A stretch of DNA of 64,000 nt from Certhia americana (lineage: Eukaryota; Chordata; Aves; Passeriformes; Certhiidae). The notes below the pieces were generated by a model. It was not told the DNA's origin and made no database searches. It saw only the letters and a program-made list of their open reading frames with translations. Below, one piece after another: positions 1-11,340 of the stretch. How positions within the stretch are numbered: the first letter of the stretch is position 1; each line of letters opens with the position of its first letter. A program made the position numbers and the translations under genes. The stretch is taken from the NCBI GenBank assembly GCA_018697195.1, contig CM031858.1:129050593-129114592 (forward strand), written 5' to 3'.

Positions 1-690
1 CTGACCTACAAATTACTCTCCTTCAAGGAGGGCTGATGTGGAGCACAGACAGTGGGGGAAGAGGGCTGGAGTAGACAGGGTACTTCTCAGCTGCAATCTG
101 CATAATATTTAGTATTCAGTGAGTTAAAGCACGCAATGAAAGGGAACTGTCAGCGCAATCTAGAAGATATAAAGAAATGAAGGGGTGAAAAAAAGCCGTA
201 TGCTAATAATCCACTCAGTAATTAAGTGAAGATCGCTGCCAAGCGCCACTGCCACTTTCAAAGGGTAATTTGTACAGGAAATCATAGAGTCATTGTCAAA
301 TCATTTCAGGATAAAAGGAAAGTCATCAACTAAGATAAGATAAATGCTGGGTGTCTGGCAGCATGTGCCCTAGGAAATGCCTTTGCTTTTTTATATTGGA
401 AAAAAATTTTGCAAAAGTGGGGCTAGAAAAACTTGACATGTTGAAATGCACATTTACTATTAATAATAGAGGTGATATATGCATAGATGGTTTATTAAAT
501 AGGTAACTGGAACAAAAAAATATCTAGTGAGCCAGCTAAAGGGGAATTAACTTTCAACAATCTAATGTGACTTTTAACTTGAACCTTCGGTAAATTAGAG
601 CGCACTTCATCCCACCTCCAAAAGTCCTTTGCAATTAATGCACTTTAATATTCCTTTCTTCTAAGTATGGTATAATCTGTGGGAGAGCCA
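1..690. other. AT-rich non-coding DNA, no gene seen
   Basis: This is unique-looking AT-rich sequence with stops in all frames and no open frame of interest. It holds homopolymer-rich patches and AATTA/TTAAT motifs of the kind found in non-coding DNA, but no repeat family I can name. It leads into the CpG island that begins near 780. Nothing functional is supported here. Confidence 0.6.
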
Positions 691-779
691 GTTTCCCACA
701 AGAAAAGGTTTTTCCACAGGAAAAGGTTTTGCTGCTTTTCAAGTGTTAGCCTCCCACGGATCCCTTCAGCATCTAAATA

Positions 780-1110
780 CTGCCATGTCACAGCTCTTGG
801 GCCCTTCGCAGAGCCGAGAGCGCCGTCGGCGCGGCGGTGTCGGGGTGCGACTGCTGCTGCAAGAAGGAGCTTTTGGGGCTGCAGCCCCCGCTCCTCTGCA
901 AACCGGAGTTATTTTCCGCTTGCTGCAGGTTAGGGTTTTAAAGTTTGCCTGTGTGCTCTGGGTGGCACAGAGTTTTCAAACATGTCCTTTCGGTCGGGAG
1001 GATCTGGTGTCTGGGGCTGCGCCTCTGCAGGGCTGCCGCGCCCGGCGGCGTCCGGCGGGCGGGAGGGGCTGTGGAGGGGCAGCACTCAGCGGTGAGCAAC
1101 TCCCAGAGGA
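780..1110. promoter_or_regulatory. CpG island, candidate promoter or first exon
   Basis: Within an AT-rich, CpG-depleted neighbourhood this block is GC-rich and dense in CpG. It has two foci, about 812-855 and about 1015-1075, the second containing GGCGGCGTCCGGCGGGCGGG with an Sp1-type GGGCGGG box. Such islands in bird and other vertebrate genomes usually mark transcription start sites. A usable plus-strand splice donor (AGCG|GTGAGC) falls at 1091/1092, just after the second focus. The plus-strand frame at 743-1204 (153 codons) spans the island, but stop codons are rare in GC-rich DNA, so it is weak evidence of coding. Promoter function and strand are inference; a lncRNA or alternative first exon is the simplest guess. 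Confidence 0.5.
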
Positions 1111-1247
1111 GGCACAGATCTCCCTGAGAACACGAATTCACCCTAAACATCAGCTTGGGGGTGGTGTGAACATGAAATCTGCCCAGGATGACATTCTAGA
1201 GTGAAAACAAGAAATTCAAGCGTTTTAATTTGTCATGCCATTTGCTA

Positions 1248-1270
1248 TTTTTTTTTTTTTTTTTTTTTTT
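1248..1270. repeat. Poly-T tract (T23)
   Basis: An uninterrupted run of 23 T lies about 150 bp downstream of the CpG island. There is no adjacent retrocopy or SINE body that would make it a reverse-oriented poly-A tail, so it is called a homopolymer only. Confidence 0.95.
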
Positions 1271-2768
1271 AATCTCAAACTAATGAAATGTGCAGAGCAT
1301 ATCTCATGGGTAATCATATTTATTTCACGACATATTTAATGATACATGGACTTACTCAAGCTTTTGTACCATTGTATAAGTGATTTTGACTATATTTTTT
1401 TTCTTTCACCACATCTTGAATTACATAGTAAAATCAGACTAATTTCTAATGTATATAATTAACTTTGATGTAATGATATTTGAATTTTATTGAGTGCATA
1501 TTCTGGCCTGCACTTGACCTATCACAGGTGTACAATTACATAGCTGATTTTATGAATCACAAGAAGGTTTGTTTTTTTTCCAAGAAACAGTGTTTACCAG
1601 ACATGGAGAAACCCCCTAATTTCATGTATTTTTTCAGATATACTAACAAATCTTATAAAATGTGAGCAGGAGGCTCTTCAGATGTACACTCAATTTTATT
1701 TCATGCCAATTATTTTGCACCTAATTCGGCAATCCAAACACAGAACCCAGATCTGAGAAACAACACAGACTCATCTCGGTATTTAGCACAGAAGTCTTAA
1801 CACTCAAACAGCATGAGGGCTTGTTACGTTTTGGAGAGAGTTCTGATTTTTTTTTAAACAGTGATAACGTTTCAGCCATCCAGATTTTTTCATCCCTGAC
1901 AGATATAGTATAGATCAAACAGTTCAGATCATAAATAATTCAAGTTTAATTTAATAAAAGTTAATGATCTACAATAGAAATTGCTTTAATTCTACTTTTA
2001 ACTGTTTCACAACACTGAGAATGAAAATAAAGTAGTCTGGAAATGGACTAAAAAACATGCAGCCCCACATGAATTTTTTAACATGCTACCTTTCTCAAAG
2101 AATAAATTTCAGAGTGCTTGCAAAACGATGGTTTAAAACTTTATCCAAAGAGGCTGAGAAGAATAAAACAGTCACATGAAGAACAAAAAGAATACAACAC
2201 TCACCCCATGTCTTCAGATTTACATTTCCTTCATTTTATTTTCCTCGTCCCAGATTATGACACTATTACTCTATTTTTATTCCTTGATATTTTATCTTGT
2301 CTTATGTGAAATTAGATTTTTGAACATTTTTATGTTTAGAAAATATCCTTTCATTGGAAGGTGAAAGTGTTTCTGAGTTATCTCACTTACATTACATTTC
2401 AAAGGAAACCTCAATGAAAGGACCTCCAGAATATTCATTTTCTATTACATGATAAGGGGTGAACAAAAATTGGCCTTAAAATATATATTATTTCATAGAG
2501 TGCTATACAAACCACAAAAATAAAAGCCTCTTTACTTTTCTGTTTCAGGGCTATGCATATTTTGATCTGAACAGAGATAGAAGAGGGTCATATCTGTACT
2601 CAGCACAGAACAGTTAATCTCTAGGTATTAAAAAAGAGAAAGAAAGAGGCCTGTTGGTGTTCCTTTTGCTAACCAAAAGTGATCTAAAATATACAGCAGA
2701 GCAGTTAGACTGATAACTCACTATATTCAACATAGTTTCTGAAGGAGATGATGGCTATTAATCAAGCC
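1271..2768. other. AT-rich non-coding DNA
   Basis: This AT-rich unique sequence has only short chance open frames of about 60-65 codons on both strands. No transposon termini, RNA gene or conserved domain was recognised. Confidence 0.6.
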
Positions 2769-2788
2769 TTTTTTTTTTTTTTTTTTTT
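2769..2788. repeat. Poly-T tract (T20)
   Basis: This is a pure T20 homopolymer. It is followed by CG and then three TAG repeats (GTAGTAGTAG). It sits 80 bp upstream of the (AT)n array. Confidence 0.95.
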
Positions 2789-2866
2789 CGTAGTAGTAGT
2801 TCATATAAAGGACTAATTTGGGTGAAATCTCATCCTGTGTATCTAGGCATGGTGGACCTAAAAAAA

Positions 2867-2868
<2 letters not shown>

Positions 2869-2913
<45 letters not shown>
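2869..2913. repeat. (AT)n dinucleotide microsatellite
   Basis: About 22 perfect AT units. The array is fully self-complementary and can extrude a cruciform. On the minus strand it makes a spurious Tyr-Ile-Tyr-Ile run in a short open frame, which should not be read as coding. Confidence 0.97.
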
Positions 2914-2917
<4 letters not shown>

Positions 2918-3500
2918 CTAGTCAGTTGATTGGTTGTGTTTTCCTGTACCAACAGGTGCCCATCTACTACCACCTGGATCAGAAGCTGCTTTTGTGAGTA
3001 AGGACCAGGCATGTAAAAATGCAAACAAAGTGTAAGTAGCATTTCAGTGGAAAAATAGCCCCCGAATTAGGCTGTACAAAGTCACAGACCTTAGTACTTA
3101 AAAGCAGTTCCAGTTCAATAGGAAATTTGGCTCCAATTGTATTTTACCAGTAGGGAAAATTCAGCTGAAAGTTTATGAGGTGAAATGTTGCATTTCCTGC
3201 AATAACAACGATGACTAATTTGCGATTGTATGGCGTATCCTAACAGCTGTGATATATGTTGCTTTGAATTCATTTAGCTGTAACAATATTTGTTAATTTT
3301 TCCCTTCAGATGCCTGTTGTTGATATTTTCTAAATAAAGCCAAGGAAAAGAAAACGCCAGCATTTTGAAACGTAAAGCAATCTGTAAAATTAAAAAAGCC
3401 TTCGTACCCCCCCTTCCCCAAATGCATACCATATGCCAAAGCTACTCCTTAACTCCGAGCGACTGTTGTTACTGTGGTAATCAGTCTATGTCAGAGCAAT
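2914..3500. other. AT-rich non-coding DNA
   Basis: Unique AT-rich DNA between the (AT)n array and the GC-rich island. No gene or repeat family was recognised. Confidence 0.55.
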
Positions 3501-3740
3501 TACCGCCAGCCATCCCTCCTGGTTCTTCTGCAGGGGCTGCCCCACACCGAGGGGCAGCGCCCGGCCTGACCCTCCTGCCCCACTGCTGGGCACAGGGCCG
3601 GGCTGGGCAGCCGTGGGCAGAGGGTCAACCTGGCTGTGGGGCAGCCCTGTGCACAAGGAGCCACGCTGGCGTTGGCTTCACTGGAGACACGAGTGTTAGG
3701 AGTGCTCAGACCACCACAGGCAGCCAGTGCTGGGTGCTGA
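3500..3740. other. GC-rich island with repeated GGGCAG/CTGCCC motifs
   Basis: A local GC-rich block with several CpGs. It has recurrent GGGCAG-type motifs and a short inverted repeat, CTGCCCC (3537-3543) against GGGGCAG (3551-3557), with a 7-base spacer. Open frames exist on both strands (plus 3365-3763, minus 3500-3760). Because both strands are open and the peptides are low-complexity Gly/Pro/Ala-rich, they look like composition effects. It could be a minor CpG island, a GC-rich repeat fragment or a regulatory element. No family was recognised. Confidence 0.4.
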
Positions 3741-5975
3741 GGAGGAAAACAAGACGCCAATAACGCTTATAAAAATGTACATCTGCCAAAAATCATCAGG
3801 TGCTGGGGGGACCTGGTGATGCTGAATTCCTGCTTTCAAATCCTGCCCTTGAGTAGACATATTGGCTTGAAAACAATTTGCTCTTGTTTCTGCAAAAACA
3901 AGTTCATGCAGTAGGAAAAAAGAGGCCCCCAAGCCTGCATCATTGTCTCTAACCATCCTGAGATCTTTTCTTTTTCACTACCCACAGAGAGATTTTCAAA
4001 CACTTGCTCAAGTTTCATTTTATTAACAAATAAGCCCTGTTAGAGGGGAAAGCCATGCAGAATCAATTGGTAATTGAAAGGAGATGTACACATTGATTTG
4101 TGCATCAATCATATACTGCACTGATTGTTGCACATTATATAATGTTTACCCATTAGAGTTGTTATACATTTATAGTTCCTTTCTTACTTTTCATTATTAT
4201 TGCAAATTATTTTTAGAGTAGAAGGAAACACATGATGTGTTATGGAGTCACGAAAGCAGCTCACAGACGTTTGCAGAGAAAAAAGCACAGAGCTTATACA
4301 GAAGAGAGTAAGTCTGAAACTTCAAATCTTTGAAGCTCTTCTGTGACAAGAAGACAAAAAAACCAACACACCCAGTAAGCAAGAATAAAGCATTCAGAAA
4401 CTATAATGTTTTTTTGGGTTTTTTGTGGTTTTTTTTGAATCCTCAGTAAGGGTTTTCTGCTCTGTTAATTACTTTTACAATACCTGGTGAGATGGCACCA
4501 TGACTGGAGTGCTTAGGATACTGCAGTTGAAATAATAAATAATCACCTGACATTTCTTAAAAGGCTTGCTTCTTTTTGAGTAGTGTTGTCTTTTATCAGC
4601 CTGCCTCATGCCTTTATCACGTTTGTTCTCATTCAGATCAGTGAAGGCTTTCATTTCCTCAACAGTCCCCAAAGCCAGGATTTGTAGCCTGTATTCAGAT
4701 TCATTTAAAATCAATGCAGTACAAAATAATTAGAGAGACAAAAAAGGTGTTGCAGGTTCTTTCATTGCCTTAGATCTTTTGACCACAAAATGATGACTGT
4801 TTTTGTCAGAGCAGCATTTTAAAATAGGTAGTGATTGAATGTGTTACCTTGCATACATCCTAGCTGTACTGTATTTGCAGAATTCTGAACTTTAATACAA
4901 AGAAATACATGTTTTTTCCTCAGTAACAAAAGCATCAATAAAAAAAGCCAATTAGAAGAGATGAATTTTTATTACATGCTGATGATTAAATCTACATTAA
5001 TCATAAACATCCGCAGGCCACCAGCAGGGCTTGTTTAATCATTTTCAACCATTTGTGTCTCTCTCTGGCTTCTATTCTGTTAGGTTTTTCTACATTACTT
5101 CCATATTTGGTATTTGGATGTTAGAAAGTGCAAGTATACTCCTGGGTAATCAGGATTTCAGGCAATATGACTCAAAAAGACATTCACAAAAGAAATCTCC
5201 TGGAAGGTTTCTAAACCTGTGATTTGATGGGCTATGCAGTTATGTGGCTTTGTTTGTGGGGCTATTGTGTCAAACAGGGCACTCACTGTATGCACAGGGG
5301 GTATTTCAAGTATTAAATAACTTTGAAATGGGTATAGAGATAACAGTATAATTGATATAGATATAAAAGATATAATGAAGAATAAAAGGTCAAGAAAGTC
5401 TCAGGTACAGTGACCTGGACAATGACTCTGCTATCAACAGGAGAATTTTAAATGAAATTTGTTTTGAGCACCAACCATTAAAAAAAAAAAGGGGATATAG
5501 CATGTTGTCTCATTGCTAGAAGCAAGTAAACAATGTTACAGAAGAGTTCAGACCTAATTGGAAGTTAGAATAATTATAGATGATGATAAGCCAGCCACCA
5601 GAGAAATGCAATATTCAAGATGTGTGGTAACAAAAACATTGATTAACATAAGTCAGGACAAGAACGAAAACAGCTCAGAAATACAGCATATAATTTATGA
5701 CTATGGGAAAAAATCAATATCAACAATAGACATGAAGAGAAAGAAAAAAATATTTATAATTCCCCTCTCTCAACTTTTATTTTTTTTAAATTTCACAGTG
5801 ATTTTGTAAAGAGCATTTAGTGAGCAATTTTTCTTTGAAGTATGAATTACATTGAAACTGAATACAGCCTCCCCCTATACCCTTTCTGAAATTTATGGAA
5901 ATTTCACAACAGTTTTTAGGGATACTGCTAAGGTTTTCCACATGAAATTACATTCCAGGTTGCCTGATGCTGACA
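3741..5975. other. AT-rich non-coding DNA with a G/T-rich tract
   Basis: Mostly unique AT-rich sequence. A T-rich tract with short G runs lies at about 4408-4437. Open frames of 79-86 codons on either strand show no recognisable protein similarity. Nothing else was identified. Confidence 0.55.

Positions 5976-6002
<27 letters not shown>
5976..6002. repeat. Poly-T tract (T27)
   Basis: A pure run of 27 T, the longest uninterrupted homopolymer in the window. No retroelement body was recognised on either side. Confidence 0.95.
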
Positions 6003-6006
<4 letters not shown>

Positions 6007-7494
6007 AGCAGACATCTTTTATGAAAAAAGAGGAGGTGGGGAAAAGGTAAGCAGAAGCCATTTTAGCTTTCTCTTAGATAAATTAAGCCAGCAAAGATGC
6101 ACTTGGGAGATTTCTGATAGGAAAAAACCAACAGTTTCTGGGTTTTTATTCCCAACAGCTTGACAAAAGGCATATCTATGCTTCACAGTTCCATGGAATT
6201 GTGGAACCTTCCTTGCTTTGGAAAGGTTTGGAGGCTGCCAAGCCAGTCAGGTACCCCAATGGTCCGTCCTGGCCTAGGGCTGCACTCTGACCCACAGCAG
6301 GGGCCTCCCTGGGGAGCTGTGTGTCCTCCTGCAGAACAACCAGGAGGCAGCTACCCCATCCCATCACCTGAAGCTTCATTCTTACTGTGCTGCCCTAAAG
6401 AATGGAAAGGAGACGGGAAGGAATGACAGCTCCTTAGCCAAAAAATTATGTCTTCGGACAGACAAGGTAATTCTTTGAATATTGTAGGATTTTACAGAAG
6501 TGCGTGTCTGTGTAATATGTTTGCTTTTCTGGGATCACGGGTCAGACTCCAACACAGAGTCAGGTATAGAGTGGCTTTTGAGTGAGCTGATGTGATCACA
6601 CCACCAGGAATCTCTCCCTATGTCTCCCAGATGCAAAACAAACTTCCAGTGTGCAGATTTGTAGTGGCAGAGGAGGTGTTCTCTGTTCTAATTTTAAAAT
6701 ACCACCCTCATCAGTGTGTACTCCATCAGCAGAATATGCTAGGCTGAAATCAGACAGTGGGAAAACTATGGGCTTATATTGCTTAAGTTGGCAGTTCAGC
6801 AAAGTTCTGTGCTCCAGACTGGTCATCTCTGAATTTCCCAAGCAACTCTGTGCACATATATCATAAAAATATTAACTGAAAATACTGTTAAAGGCAACAT
6901 GGCTCATTGACCACGTACCATTGCACTGCTGTCAAACAGTTATTTGTGGACCATACTTTGAGAACCACTCACTGAACCTGTCTAAAATGAAGTGTGGAAA
7001 ACACTATAAGAAACAAAGTCAAGGAAATAATATATTGGCAAGGAAATGGAATCTAGCCTGATCTTTTTCTGTCTCAAAATTGCAGAGATATATGATAGCT
7101 CTATCAATTGCAATGCCAGTCTAAGTCAGAATATATGGTCAAGCACAAAGAAATAATTAGGAAACTGTCACAGCAGGCAAAAAGAACGCATAAGGAATAG
7201 TAAATGAAGCTAAGCTGAGATAGATTTAAAATGTCTAGAGCCACGAGAAAAGTGAAAGGTAGCAGCCAGTCCAACATGAATATGATGTAAAGCAGAACAG
7301 CTTTTAGTTAAGGTAGATCTCAGTTTCTTAACATTCTGTGAGGAAAGATTTGCAAAAGAATGGAGCAATGTGTGAAAATAAGAAACAGAAGGAGCAGAAG
7401 GAAGACAATATGGTAACACATGGTTACAGTTCCAGGACTTGAGAATATATTTCTTGTACTATATCCCTTTATGTTAAAATGCATTCTGTTTATT
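6003..7494. other. Non-coding DNA, no gene seen
   Basis: Includes a slightly GC-richer patch at about 6190-6430, with overlapping open frames on both strands (88 codons plus, 67 codons minus) and no recognisable domain. The remainder is AT-rich. No repeat family could be assigned by eye. Confidence 0.5.
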
Positions 7495-7660
7495 CTGGCT
7501 CAATGGCTCAGCTGGTATCATAGTGTAACACCCCACCACATGGTAGACCCGAGCTCAGGAGCAAGCTTGGGCCAACAGAGCTCGGGACTGTCACAGAGGT
7601 GATGCTGTTATCTTCAGCTTTGGATAATGCTGCCCTGAGAAAGGATTAGAGCTGAGCATT
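7495..7660 (+). repeat. Possible degenerate tRNA-derived SINE fragment
   Basis: The segment starting TGGCTCAGCTGG (about 7504-7515) matches the RNA polymerase III A-box pattern TRGYNNARNNGG exactly, followed by GTATCATAG as in a tRNA D-arm. About 45 bases on, GACCCGAGCTCAGGAGC (near 7547) is a poor match to a B-box. The downstream 80-100 bases are non-tRNA, as in a SINE body. A functional tRNA is excluded because the D-stem, anticodon arm and T-arm do not pair properly. A worn tRNA-derived SINE is possible, but a chance A-box match is also plausible. Confidence 0.25.
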
Positions 7661-10620
7661 TCTCTGACAATAGCAAGAAGAAAGGAAAACAATAAGCAAA
7701 ATAGGAGAAAATGCATCCCACAGAAATAAATAGACAAAAATCTAGAACTCATGTAAGTTGTTTTTTCTCAATGAAGAAAGAACGTCTTTTCTCATGGTTT
7801 TCTGCAGGACTGATACAAGATACTCCCTTCTGTACTGCAAATATTACTCTCCAAAATAAACTTTGTTTTCTTCCCAAATATTTATTGCATTAGTATAGCT
7901 ACAGGAAGTGGACTGAGACAAGCAGCAAAATTTTGGAGTTGGAATGATAGTTATAAGAAAAAAAAAAGCTGTAAATAGAGATCTTATAGATCCCTTTCTA
8001 ACCTACACATGATTAAATATCAAGACTGCATTCTCTGATGGATCTTTCCTGCCTCCAAAGTTTTAGAAGAAGTTGGAAGGAAGCAAAAAAGATAAATTGA
8101 CTCATTTCAGACATCCTGGCATTTGTTTGCAGAAATTGCACTTGAAACATTTTCTGTTTTATGAAGTCAAAGAGTGGGATTTATCTAACCTCAGTGATTC
8201 TATTGATTTATCAGTTATTATCACTCTATCACTTATTTTAGATACCGGCTCCAGAATGAGGCCTCTTTCTCCTGTCAGACAGAAATGCTAATGAAATTAA
8301 AAGAGAGATGTGACTTCCATCCTCTCTGACGAGATGGATCCTTCCCCTGGAAAACTAAATGGAACAGTTCTTAACTCCATGTATTTGATGCCACCTGCCT
8401 TCATGTCTCTCAAGTTTACCAAATATTGTAGTCAGAATGATTTATTCTGTCTCTCTCAATATCAATGACACATTGATAATGAAGAATAAGTGTTTTCCGT
8501 CTGTAAAATTAATTCCTAAGTTTGTACTGTAGTACTTCAACCTGATGAATATTTTGCAACAAATCTCACTTGGACAGAATAGTTCTGAATTGTAAATTGT
8601 ATTTTTAAAATCAGCTCAGTACTTTGCACATTGGTCAATAGCTTTTGATTTGTTCTGTGTGTGGTTTGGACACAGCTCATACGTACAAGTACACATTATT
8701 AAAAAATCCTTCTTATCACAGCACTGAGATCACAGGAATAATTCTCCTGAAGAAATAATAGTGCAAAATGTTGCCTTTTGAAAGCCAACCACAACTACTT
8801 CAGAAATTGCTCCTTCACACACCCCCCCAAACTTAAAAAAACCAAGCAGGTATTGTGAGTTATTCCTGAAGACAGTCTCTGTAAAACATATTTAAATAAC
8901 AAAAGCAAATGCAAGGTCATAAAAAAAAGAAATTGAGGAACAAAGTTATAATTAAGAACTATTTAAATTCTATACACAATTCAGTTTGATCTGAACAAGG
9001 AAATAGGTACCTTTAGCCTGACAAAATGGGTACATTTGCTTTGCCAGGTCTAGGACAATGCATCTTTAAGATATTGTGCCATTTCTTTTAAGCATTACTT
9101 CAAAAATGTGGGAGGAGGGAGCATCTGAAGCAAAATTGCAAATGCAACTTTTGATTGTTATGATTTATTTTTAATTATCCTTTTCTCCTTTTGTCTTAAT
9201 TGGACAGAGCCAGTCTAAACTTGTTCTGTGCAATTAAGAGCAGTTACATGCATAGAAAATTGAGACCTATTTTAAATCTCATTTGGACTGACTCATAGTT
9301 CAGCTTGCTACAGGAAAATTAGAGCAAGAAAATATATTTAAAAATCTAATGAGCTTTAGTAAAAATATTCTCCACAAAATGATGTGCCGGGAAGTTTTAC
9401 ACATTCACTTCAAATCATATCAGACAGCGGATCAGGGGAAAAACATTTTGCTCTTTACTAGGCTTCCACAGGAGACATCTAGGAGCATGTTATCAAATTC
9501 TCTTAAAAAATCCATTCTGAAGTTTGAGCTATTTATTTCCAAGGCAACTAAACAAATATTTTCCAAATAACCCATACATGCGGCTCAGATGGGGGCTAAT
9601 TCTGTACTTGGTAATTTCCTACCTCTTGCAAACACAATTGGCACCCAGTGTACACAGCAATGCACTTTCCAATAGTTAAGGTAACAAAAACCCTGTAAGG
9701 TGAAGGCAGTGCTAAGGCACCTGCATAATGCCCATTAGAGTTAATAGGGGCTTGGGAGAACATATCCAATACCTCCATAAAAGGCCTCATGCAGCTTGGA
9801 ATAAATGTGCAAAACAATAATAAATTAGTGAACCAGTATGAGAATAATTGTTTGAAATGAACCCAAATCCAAATATTGGAAATTTCTGGGGTTTCATGTT
9901 GCACATGGGCCTTACTTCTTAGATCCTTTGGCTAAGATGCTTGGGAGGGGGGAAAAGTGCCTGAGAAATCTCACTTTCCTTCCTTGCTTCTCAATTGCAG
10001 CTGGTGGTTCAGGACATGGAGGAAGTTGTGTGTAGGAAGAGCCATCATTACCCCTGTTTGGAATAAAATACACCTTCTTGCTCTCCTGACCACTGTTTTC
10101 CCCTTCCCTGCTTCAGGTGCTACATAAACCAGAGTAAAACCAGACAAAACTGCTGAGAGCCATGTGTGTGCTTGAAGGCTGAGCCATATGCTTTGTGAGA
10201 AAGTCCCTTTGTTAAAGTTCCTACAGATCCTTTTCAGAGACTTAAAAAAAATTAAATAGAATTATTTTATTTTTCAAACTTTTTTTTTTTTTTTAATGAG
10301 CATCCTTGCATCCTGTATTCCTCAGTGAGAAGAAGCAGTAGGAACACATAGAAAATTGAGATTTACCATTTGTCCATAAAAATAGAAAATTTCAAATCCA
10401 AGACTCTTAAAAAGAAACTTGATTCTGCTTGGAAAAATGTTTGTTCATTGTAAGTACTTTCTGGTTTCTAAACTCTCCTTTGCTTTATGGCCTTTTTTGC
10501 CAAAGTCCCATGACAAGGTTCAGTTGATAGAACAACCGTGTTCATAAAGTGTGAATTTCCATCAAGTCAGATGAAATGTGAACTTGAACAATGGAGAGCT
10601 GGCTTTTCTCCAGTCCTAAA
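7661..10620. other. AT-rich non-coding DNA
   Basis: Unique AT-rich DNA with stops in all frames. The longest frame is 102 codons on the minus strand (9596-9904) and has no recognised domain. A T16 tract lies near 10279-10294. No gene or transposon was recognised. Confidence 0.55.
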
Positions 10621-11340
10621 TATAGCTGTGTGAGAACTCTGTGAAACCTGCCAAGCAGTCAGCTCCACTCTTAAAGAAAAGAAAAGCCTGAAATACTTAG
10701 GGTCCTTCAGTTTGCCTCATTCATTTCATGTCTTCCCACAGTTTTGAAGGTCCCTGTGAACAGTCAGACAGGATCTGTGCAGTTTACAGCCATTTCTTCA
10801 CATTGCAGTGCTGTGGATATCTTCAGGGTGTCTTCCCATCTTAAACAGGGGCTTTATTGTGCCCTGAGAATTGCATTGGCACTGGAATGAAACTTCAAGT
10901 GACTGGTAAAATAGTCGGTAGGCAGAGCTGCTAGATCTTGGTGATGCTGAAGTTCCCTGGGACCATATGTTGGCTGGTAACCAGCCAACTCCAGTAAGCA
11001 GTGTCAGAGCCCCAGGTGAAGAGGTCCAAAATAGCTCAGGTGTCAGCAGTGTCCAGGGAGCCATCAGGCTGCAGTGACAGGTTGAGCTCCTCACCTGCGT
11101 TTGGCTCACCAGGCACCGATGGCTGGATCTCTGAGAAAGATTATCAAGACTAAAGGACCTTCCAGGTGGTCACCAATGGACTTTGGTGGCCAAAGGACTG
11201 TTAGGGTCACTTCTGTGGGTGGTACCATGGAGAAATTGTACCTTGGCATTGGCAGATAGCCCCAAACACAGAGCAGGGCTGTGATTTGCCCCAGTTACAT
11301 GAAGTCTGAGTGTGCAAAGTCAAGAGATGGTGAGTGGTCC
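10621..11340. other. GC-richer block of unknown origin with a 21-bp palindrome
   Basis: This block has higher GC than its flanks and is dense in CAGTG/CTGG/CCAGG words. It contains a perfect odd palindrome at 10969-10989. A 103-codon minus-strand frame (10798-11109) has no recognisable domain. The composition contrast suggests an old inserted element such as an LTR or a diverged LINE, but I see no termini or target-site duplication. Confidence 0.35.
10969..10989. repeat. 21-bp perfect odd palindrome
   Basis: Arms GTTGGCTGGT and ACCAGCCAAC are perfect reverse complements around a single central A. The bases flanking the arms no longer pair. Dyads like this can be protein-binding sites or chance; no assignment is made. 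Confidence 0.9.

Noticed and set aside
929..937. TTAGGG telomere-like word
   Set aside because: A single TTAGGG, not an interstitial telomeric array.
743..1204. 153-codon plus-strand frame over the CpG island
   Set aside because: Stop codons are scarce in GC-rich DNA, two other plus frames are also open there, and the peptide is low-complexity Arg/Gly/Ala-rich with no domain. It is kept only as part of the CpG-island call.
3365..3763. 132-codon plus-strand frame
   Set aside because: It crosses the GC-rich island, is mirrored by an open minus frame, and shows no recognisable domain.
7495..7580. Functional tRNA gene
   Set aside because: Only the A-box fits; D-stem, anticodon arm and T-arm do not pair and the B-box is poor.
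10798..11109. 103-codon minus-strand frame
   Set aside because: Ser/Thr/Leu-rich peptide without domain or motif; it lies in a block with altered composition, so chance openness is likely.
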